Shown here piece by piece: positions 56,296 through 64,000 of a stretch of 64,000 nt of DNA; positions within the stretch are counted from its first letter, which is position 1; every line of letters starts with the position of its first letter. The stretch comes from Amborella trichopoda (Eukaryota; Streptophyta; Magnoliopsida; Amborellales; Amborellaceae), in assembly GCF_000471905.2 (NCBI RefSeq), contig NW_006495273.1:6965481-7029480 (forward strand). The letters run 5' to 3'. Made by a program: the position numbers and the translations under genes. A model generated the notes under the pieces. The model searched no databases. It was given only the letters and a program-made list of their open reading frames with translations, and was not told the origin of the DNA.

Positions 56296-56799
56296 TTACC
56301 AAAAAGAGTGTGTTTGTAGGTAGTTTCCTACATATGTATGTCCTTGCATATTCATAACTGAGTTTGTGCATGCGTTTCTGCACATATTTGTTTTGCATTT
56401 TTCGTGTTGCTTGTCTATTCGTGGCCTTGCATGACTAAAATGGTTTCCCACTTAGGAAAGTTCTGGTGACGAGTCCTAGGTGTGTGGTTTAGTTGTCTAC
56501 GGTAGTATTTGTATCAAGAAGACCTTGAAAATGGAAATTGGTACTTTCATTTTCCTCTACCTGCTTTTGGTCTGGGAAACTCTTATGCATTCTCTGCCGC
56601 CTTCTCACTTTTTACCTATAGCAAAATCTATAAGTTTGTCAAATCTGTTTAACTGAAATAGACACGTAAATAATGGCATAAGAAATTCGGCAAAGTTATA
56701 TTGTAAAAGTGTTTTTAAGTGAATGAGGCAAATAAGTAGGTGTATTGTAAAATTACCGGTTCTTTATGCATCATAAATTGATTATATTATATGTAGATC
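56296..56799. other. Intron 7 segment, no feature recognised
   Basis: T-rich intron sequence without a supported coding signal. Confidence 0.4.
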
Positions 56800-57080
56800 G
56801 TTGCTCACTTTTTGTACGGACCTAGAAATTGTGGAGGAAGCTAAAAAGTTTCTCTCATCGAACTTTGATATGAAAGACCTGGTGAGGCTGATCTCATATT
56901 TGGTATCAAAATAGTGAGAAAGAAATTGTGTTAAGTGTTAATATAATCTTCTTATATTGAGAATTTATTATTAAATTTAAGGTTGAGCATGCTGATTGCA
57001 GGCCAGCCTCTGCATCTATAGAGCCAAATATCAGGTTAAGAAATATGCAGAGATATATTTCTGAAATAAAGTATCTTGAG

Positions 57081-60000
57081 CAATGTTCGCAAAATCGAAC
57101 TAGAACGGTTAACCGGTCAAGGGGCTGGGAGCAGTTTGACATTAATTCAATTAATGATTTTACAAAGTCCAACTAACAATGGCTAGTAGTAATGAGAGTG
57201 GCGAGGGAGGTCATGGTACCCATTTCCTTGTTACAAAAATTGCATCGAACTCTTCCCCTATCATTCACTTTTGTGGCATACTGCCACGTCACATTCCCCC
57301 TTCTCATCTTGTTATTTTCTTGTAAATTTTCCTGAACATAAAATTTCATTAAAAAAAATTATTTGAGACTTTTTTGCCTCAATATTTTACCCAAGCAAGG
57401 TGCTTTTTGCATTTTCGATGACCCCAAAATGAAATAAAGCATTACAAATTGATTCATCCCTCTGGGCATAATGCAACTCAAGGTAATTAACCATACAAGT
57501 AAACACACAAGAAATAAAGAAAAAAATGAAGTGCAAACAAAATTTTGTTTTTCAAATTAAAATATTTGCAACAAATATCTACTTCTTTATGGGCCATAGA
57601 AGACACTAATAAAAGAAAAAGTAAACTGATGCAATAATATATGCTTTTATACCGTTTTAATGTTGTTTTAATGTTGATGTTGAAAGAAGTTGTTTTAATG
57701 TTGAAAAACCCTTTAATACGGGGTTGTGAGTCAAGGTAGTAAGAGAGAGCACCTCATTTACTCAGTAACTTGGTTATCAAATGCAGGGTGTGGGTCAAGG
57801 TGTTAAGTGTTGCTGCAAATGACTAAATTGCATATTTTAAAAAAATATGGCCAAATCGCTTTTCAAATGGCGAAATCTCAATTGGTCAAACCTCATTTAC
57901 TCAATAACCTTTTGAGTTGGGTTTTAATATGAAAAAAAAAATTATATAAGATGGCAACTTTAAAATGTAGAATTAAGATGCATATTTAAAAAAAAACAGG
58001 TTACACTTTTTATCCATTTCAGCATGTGGAAACATGAGAGATGAGAAACACTTTTTGGTTTCTACCTCTTTTCTTCATAGAGGATAAATAGATTTCAGGA
58101 GTGTGAAGTTGCAACAAATGATGGATAACTTGTAACAAATAAAAAAATAAATTAGAATAAAATGTCACAACCAAACAAGAAGTTGAGAACACAGACAGCA
58201 GATACACCAACAGTCAGTTATCAAATTTTTCATCAAAACGAAAACATCCACAATAATCCCATAAACCTGCAATACATGAACAAAAAAATAGGATTGAGGA
58301 GCAAAAAAAATGATGCACAGTTATAGAAATAAGGAGCAATGAGACCTTGAATCGATGGGGATCAAGTAGCAAATCAAAATCATTATGCAAACAAAAAAAA
58401 TTAATAAATAAGTAGTTAGAGAAAAATAATGAAGCACTACTGATCATACATGAAAAGGAAAGGCAAAGTTGGCCATATAAGATTATCCCCTAAATTATCA
58501 TGACCATGAATCAATAAATAGCCTTCATAACTAGAAAATAATCACCTCGGCAACAAAGATATTCAAGATATTAACCTTTTTCCACAGAATTTGTGCCTTT
58601 CATAGACATACAACTTAAAAATGTAGAATTAAGATGAAAAAAGTTAAATAAGATTTCAATTTTAACATGAAAAACATATTTTTATAAAAAAATATATAAC
58701 ATTAAAAACAATCCAACTAGCTCACCAAAAATATATAACATTAAAATTAAAGAAATGTTTTTCTCATATTCATCACAAAAAAACATATGTTTGTAAAAAA
58801 ATAAATACAACATTAAAAACAATCCAACAAGCTCACCAAAAATATATAAAATTAAAAAGAAAGAATATATTTTTTTTTCTCATATTCATCACAAAAAAAA
58901 CATAGTTTTATAAAAAAATATATAACATTAAAAACAGTCCAAGACAAGAAGTTCATCAAAAATATATTACATTAAAAAGAAAGAAATATTTTTTTCTCAC
59001 ATTCATCACAAAAAACAATATGTTTGTAAAAAAAAAAAATAATAACATTAAAAACAATCCAACAAGCTCACCAAAAATATATAAAATTAAAAAGAAAGAA
59101 GTTTTTTTTCCTCATATTCATCACAAATAACATATTTTTATAAAAACAAAACGTAATTTTATTAAAAAAAAAAAAAAAAATTTAAGAACCCAAAAATCGA
59201 GCCAAAGAACACAGAAACTTTAGAGTTAAAATCAACCCCGAATCTTTCATTTTTTGAACAAATTGACATGGGGATATGATAAATACTTCAATTAAGATTC
59301 AAATGCTCCATATTTCATGAAAATTCATTCACTATTGAGATTCTTCTTCAAAAAATGGCGAATATTTCACTTCACGAAATTTTCAAAACAAAAGCGTAGC
59401 AAAAAAAATTCATATAAATAAATTTACTCAATGATAAAATCAAAATACCTAATTTATTCGGTTGATGAAGCCTTTATGATCAAACTTCATTGATAAATTC
59501 GAAACAAACGATCAATACATGGATCAAAAATCAATTTTTTTTCATCGAATACGGTTCTTCGCTGCTGCTCACTTTCAGCCGAAATCAACCTCAAATATTC
59601 ATCTTTTTCGACAAATCGAAATAGGGAAAAGTTTAAGCCTTCAATATGCATCAAAGCCCTTCATTTTCATGCATATTCATGGGGTATTGAAGCTTAGATT
59701 GATAAACTGGCGGAAATTTCACAGTTTCATAAATTCGCCATTTTCAATCCACAAAAAATTATTCTTCTTCGATTTTGATTCAATAAACAATTATTTTAAA
59801 AAAATTTCAGGTGTATAAGTGCAATAATTGATCGACAAAAACAAAAAAAGTAAGAAATTGGAATAAAAAAAGGCTACAAAATTCGATTCACGGTTTATGT
59901 TACAAATAACGCCCGCTATGTCAAATAACAGTCGTTATTTCAGATTATACCGTTCTGTACGTTATTTCGGGTGTTATATCGTTAAATCGGACCGGTTTGA

Positions 60001-60189
60001 ATAAACCGGCCGGTTTTGAATGAAATCGCCGGTTCGACCATAAACCAGCCGGTTTTGGTACTGAAATGTTTTGGAGAGGCCGAGATATTTATTAGTGCCA
60101 CAAAATCGGCCTTAGCCGGAGTCGGTACCTTGCCGGTACCGATCTAACCGGCCGGTTCCGATTCGAACCGGCCGGTTTTGCGAACACTG
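57081..60189. mobile_element. hAT-like TIR element, non-autonomous, 3.1 kb, with 8-bp duplication
   Basis: The ends CAATGTTCGCAAAA and (reverse complement) CAGTGTTCGCAAAA are inverted. atcttgag flanks both sides (57073-57080 and 60190-60197) and restores copia reading when removed. Both subterminal regions are rich in ccggccggtt/aaccggtc. The interior is very AT-rich. A short frame at 57180 (MASSNESGEGG) could be a relic of a transposase start, but no BED finger or dimerisation motif is visible. Confidence 0.85.
58650..59160. repeat. AT-rich tandem array, about 120-bp unit, 4-5 copies
   Basis: Units carry aacattaaaaacaatccaac, then agctcaccaaaaatatat and tcatattcatcacaaa, repeating at about 58700, 58810, 58925 and 59045. 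It lies inside the hAT-like element. Confidence 0.75.
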
Positions 60190-60870
60190 ATCTTGAGTCA
60201 TTGTAGCCTAATGTATGCTATGAGTAGTAGTACTAGACCAGACATTATGTACTCAGTTGGGAAATTAATAGATATGCTAGTTGCCCTAGTCAAGGACATT
60301 AGGATGCAATATCTCATTGTTAGATATCTTAAGTGGATTGTAAATTATGTCACACTATTTTGGTTATCTTGTGGTGTTGGAAGGATATAATGATGTGGGT
60401 TATAGTGTTGAAATCTGGGATTCATTATGAACGTTCGGATGGATATTTACTTTGGTTGGAGATGCAATATCATGGGTGTCAAACTAGCAAAAGTATATCT
60501 CTTAAATCATCACCAGAGCTTATGCCATTAGACTCTGCTTGTGAAGAAACAGAATGCCTAAGAAGCTTGTTGTATGAACTGCCAAATTGGCCAAGGCCAA
60601 TTCCAGCTATCATTTATTTACTATGATAGCCTGGTTATGTCATATAGAACTTCTAATGACCTATACAACGGAAAATTTACAAATAGCACGTAGAGAGTTC
60701 TATCAGAATGTTGGTAGAGCTGGAGTTACTAATCGAGAACATGTCAAATGAAAGGAAAATGTAGTTGATCCTTTGACTAGAGGTCTTACAAGGCAATACA
60801 TTTGCAAAATGGCAAACAGAATGGGGTTAAAGTCGTTCAACATCTACTAGTAAAGAGGATCCCACCTGGT

Positions 60871-61522
60871 CTTTGAATCATAAGTTCTAGGTTCAACGGG
60901 AAAAAACAAGTTGTATAGAATGGTTAGTTGTGAAAAAATCTTGAATCAATGTTACTCAATGCAGGCACATGAGGTTTATGCGACTGCATTGATGCGAATG
61001 CACCACAAGGCGCACTATAGCACCCTGCATATGCAGGATTTGATGATGCCCACACATGCAGCACATCACCTGCTTTTGCGGGCGCATCGCATTTAGTACA
61101 AGGCATCCACATATTCGAGCCACTATTCGCAGGCGGAAATATGCACATAAGCAACGGCAATCATTTGAGATTGTTTTGGGCAATTTTTTCAGTGTTTTTG
61201 TGCAAGGATTCACCATGTAATCAAGGCTTTCAAGGGCCAAGGATATTAAAACCTAGAAATCCTTATTTCTTTCAATTTTGGGTTTGGTATCAAAGTCCCG
61301 AACATAGGATCAATTTTTTTTGGAAAGTTCCATTTCCTAGTACTTTTTTTCTAGAACAATGTCTTCATATTCTTTGAATAACAAAGATCTGGCTTGGAAA
61401 TATTTTAAACTTAGCAAACCTAAGGATTGAACTAGTATTTTTTGTACTGCACATTGAACAATTTATACTAGGGGTATTCTCTAGCAAAAGGAACATCTTG
61501 TCAATTACCGGGAAATTGCATG
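60871..61522. other. Intron 7 segment after copia relic
   Basis: It may hold the remains of the copia 3' end (DPTWSLNHKF at 60862-60891). The stretch 60960-61110 is rich in tgca/gcatgc short palindromes. No gene is supported; overlapping open frames on both strands conflict. Confidence 0.35.
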
Positions 61523-62060
61523 TGATGTAGGAAGGAAAGGTGGGAAATTAAATCCACCTTTTCCCTGAACCTCAAACAAGTAAAATCAGCAATAATTAAG
61601 AAAAGCATAGCTCTAAGTCAAGCCAAGAGAAGAACTTTCTTCATAAAATAAAATTCATTCTATTAACATACGCCTCTAAAACACCCTAAAATTAGCTTAA
61701 TTTAACTCTAAAACACCCCTAATCAATACTAAAATATCATAATACCCTTTTGAACAGTAATCCATGAATCGTACCTGTGAGATCCATGAAAAGTACTTGC
61801 AAAGCTATGAATAGTACCCATGAATAGTAGCAGTGAATAATACCCATGAACAGTAACTAGCTAATAGGAAAAAAAGATAAAAAAGAAACTAATTATTGGA
61901 TATTAACCCCACATTATGGTTAAATTTTAAACTAATTATTGGAGATTAACCCCACATTATGATTCTTAAAATTTAATCCTAATAAAAAATAAAAAAATAA
62001 ATCACATCCATGAAATTAAAAACAAAAAAAATTGAATCACCTAGCTCTTGATCTCCATCA
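61523..62060 (-). repeat. 3' LTR of the gypsy derivative
   Basis: 538 bp. It carries repeated catgaatagtac(c/t) motifs and a local duplication of attattggatattaacccca (about 61895 and 61935). Confidence 0.85.
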
Positions 62061-62389
62061 TTCTCCCCTGGTTGGAGAAAACTCGCCCTTGAGTTTTGAA
62101 ATGGATTTAATACAAATCCTCCTCTAACCACAAGGTCTCTCTCAACCTAACTGTTGGGCATTAACATTAGGGCTTGATCCTGGGACCTATGGGGTTATAG
62201 GCCTGATCAAAATATCCTCAAACAAGTTGCTAGGGATTTTGGTGCACCTAGATATAGTAGCTTGCCTTCGTGGGATGGAATCCTTTAATTGGAAATAGTA
62301 AAGGTCAGCCCCATAGTGGGAGTAAAGATGTCTTTATGGTCGCTGCCTCCAGTGGCCTCCACTTTTACGTCTTCACCACCACCACCACT

Positions 62390-62960
62390 GTCGCAGTCAT
62401 TACCATCACTATCGGGTTGCGACAAGCATCACATTGCCATTTTGCTCTATCAAGGGCCATACCCTCAATGAGGCCATAAGTCCCCATATTTTTTCTCACT
62501 AAGCTCAACCATGTCTTTTTGGGCCTACCCTTTGCCCTTTTTTAGCCTTCTACTTGAACCAACTCACATCTCCCAATAGGTGCTATACTGGGTCTGTATT
62601 GTACATAGCAAGCCCACCTAACTCTACTTTATCTCATCTTATCGCTTATTGGAGCCACACCTAAGATCTCTCAAACGTATTCATTTTGAATTCTATCCCT
62701 TCTTGTCTTGCCACTTATCTATCTCAACATCCTCATCCTATGAGGATGTTGTTTCTTGACCACCCATTCCACCCCATAAAAGAAAGTTGGTCTCCCAGCT
62801 GTCTTATAATAACTTGCCCTTCACCCACATAAAACTCCAGGTGCACATCTCCACTTCGCCCTCCCAACTCTAATTCTATGTGCAACGTCTTCCTCAATAT
62901 CTTTATTTTCGTGGATTATCGACCCAAGATATTGAAAGTGCACTCTTTTTAATATTTATG
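62390..62960 (-). mobile_element. RTE LINE fragment inside the gypsy derivative
   Basis: On the minus strand: 'gaggatgttgagatagataagtggc', then [16 protein letters not shown], CGSNKR-like and 'tggcccttgatagagcaaaat' blocks typical of the RTE C-terminus and tail. On + its left end shows caccaccaccacc where the family has (cat)n. Confidence 0.65.
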
Positions 62961-63417
62961 ATAAGAACTGGGATCACCTAGTTCTTTATTAAAAATACGA
63001 TCATTATCAAATATAGGAGCTCTATCAAAGATAGGACCATCCACTAATTCAAAGAATATTGAATCTGCCTGATGATTGGATCCTTATTGTTCTCCTTCAA
63101 AATTATGCTTCCATCGATGATGTCACATATCAAACCCTAACGTCATTAGTCTATTCCCACTCAAATATAGACTCTAATCTGTGGCAATCTCCATTAAAAC
63201 CCTCACGATTTGGATCTATCTCTATAGTCTCCTCTTCATTTGGGGCATATTGTTGCTAGTCTCGCTTGCATAACAGTTATGTAACCCTATCCCTCAAGTT
63301 GTTGACTTCCTTATGCAATCAGATGAAATCGGTATCCCTATGGCTAAGACCTCTATGACCAGCCATGGCAATCTCTGACCATCTTTTAACCATGCTCTGA
63401 TATTACTTGATACAAGA

Positions 63418-63927
63418 AAGAAAGGTGGGAAATTGAATTCTTCTTTTTTGAACCTCAAATAGGTAAAAATAGCAATACTAGAGAAAAAAATATAGTTGTA
63501 AATCAAGTTAAGAGAAGGAGAACTTGCTTCTATCATAAAAATAAAATTCATTCCAATAACATAAGCATGGCATAATGTCCCTAAAATTGACTTAAAACCC
63601 AAGTGAATAATTTAAGACTCTAAAATACCCCTAATCAATACTAAAATTCCATAACTACCCTTATAAGCAGTAATCCTTGAATAATACCCATCAATCCCAC
63701 AAATAGTACCTATGAATAATATCCATTGATCAATACCCATGAATAGTATCCAATGAATTGTTCAAAAGTAAAATTAAAAAAGATAAACTAAGTATTGGAT
63801 ATTAACCCTATATTATAATTCTTAAAAATTTAACACTAATAGAAAAATTAAAATGTACTCCCACATCCATGAAATTAAAAATAAATAAAATTAATTTTTT
63901 GAATCAACTAACTCTTGATCTCCATCA
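63418..63927 (-). repeat. 5' LTR of the gypsy derivative
   Basis: 510 bp. It shares ctaatcaatactaaaat, cagtaatcc, aatagtacc and ccacatccatgaaattaaaa with the partner LTR; divergence is visible but moderate. Confidence 0.85.
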
Positions 63928-64000
63928 GCATGCTATCAAGCAAAGTTCAATATGGCCAATAGAAGTAGGGGGAGTAACTGATGAGATTAGAAGAGAGATT

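Larger units (their letters stand above)
56800..60870 (+). mobile_element. Ty1/copia relic split by a DNA transposon
   Basis: Left part 56800-57080: VEEAKKFLSSNFDMKDL, then LIFGIKIVRK. Right part 60198-60870: SLMYAMSSSTRPDIMYSVGK, ISWVSN, ETECLRSLLYELPNWPRPIP, REFYQNVGRAG and VDPLTRGLTRQ. These are the RT end and RNase H of copia pol. The 57081-60189 element interrupts it. Stops are frequent. No LTRs are securely placed. Confidence 0.8.
61523..63927 (-). mobile_element. Ty3/gypsy deletion derivative, minus strand, GCATG duplication (2.4 kb)
   Basis: The LTRs at 61523-62060 and 63418-63927 begin tgat(g/a)(t/c)a.gaa and end gatctccatca. gcatg is duplicated exactly at 61518-61522 and 63928-63932. 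A minus-strand polypurine tract (ccaggggagaa) abuts the left LTR. A primer-binding site (aatatcagagcatgg on minus; 63398-63412) abuts the right LTR. The interior of about 1.36 kb has only gag N-terminal traces (63400-63050: MAGHRG, LHKEVNNLRDRV) plus an RTE fragment. No pol is present. Confidence 0.85.

Noticed and set aside
58650..59160. CRISPR-like or satellite array with regular spacing
   Set aside because: Units are continuous, AT-rich and degenerate, within a plant hAT-like transposon; there are no conserved repeats with unique spacers.
55131..64000. C-terminal DHFS exon inside the window
   Set aside because: I looked for the LLDGAHT-type motif and the rest of the ligase domain in all + frames by eye and found none; only transposon sequence and plain intron are visible.

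Overview
This is a window of plant (angiosperm) nuclear DNA. It is AT-rich, has GT-AG introns, and carries no operons or prokaryotic signals. It is filled with plant-type Ty1/copia, Ty3/gypsy, L1 and RTE retroelements and hAT, PIF/Harbinger-like and MITE-type DNA transposons. I cannot name the species; very long introns full of old nested elements point to a lineage with expanded introns.

One host gene organises the window: a + strand dihydrofolate synthetase gene (FolC/Mur-ligase family, folate synthesis). Seven coding exons lie at 8631-8930, 26004-26101, 43410-43560, 43856-43918, 49741-49902, 54646-54834 and 55031-55130. They join in consistent phase with no stop, giving about 355 residues up to the HQ-N-A motif. 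The C-terminal ligase domain is not in the window, so the gene continues past base 64000. From ATG to exon 7 is 46.5 kb, of which only 1,063 bases are coding. Introns 1 and 2 are each about 17 kb, intron 4 is 5.8 kb, intron 5 is 4.7 kb and intron 7 exceeds 8.8 kb. Introns 3 and 6 are under 300 bases.

Layout. 1-8630: upstream repeats, including foldback elements with 21-bp minisatellites, L1 relics, a MITE split by a retro-insertion with a 15-bp target duplication, and a TIR-flanked element carrying a broken FUSC-family gene fragment that ends about 165 bases before the start codon. Intron 1: a tandemly doubled MITE, a copia gag relic, two long LTRs, a decayed copia pol, RTE LINE pieces and a gypsy gag-protease relic. 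Intron 2: a 4.05-kb PIF/Harbinger-like element (TAA duplications) that has captured a multi-exon, disabled IWS1 gene; an 8.7-kb minus-strand copia holding a 1.2-kb TIR element and a 2.3-kb solo LTR (GTAAC duplications); and a deleted gypsy element. Intron 4: a decayed tRNA-Glu directly before an RTE tail, and a minus-strand L1 containing a hAT-type MITE. Intron 5: a 20-N assembly gap, MITEs and two opposed LTRs. Intron 7: a copia relic split by a 3.1-kb hAT-like element (ATCTTGAG duplications) and a 2.4-kb gypsy deletion derivative (GCATG duplications).

The most unusual content is transposon capture of host gene pieces (IWS1 and FUSC) in and beside this gene, together with the depth of nesting the intact reading frame tolerates.
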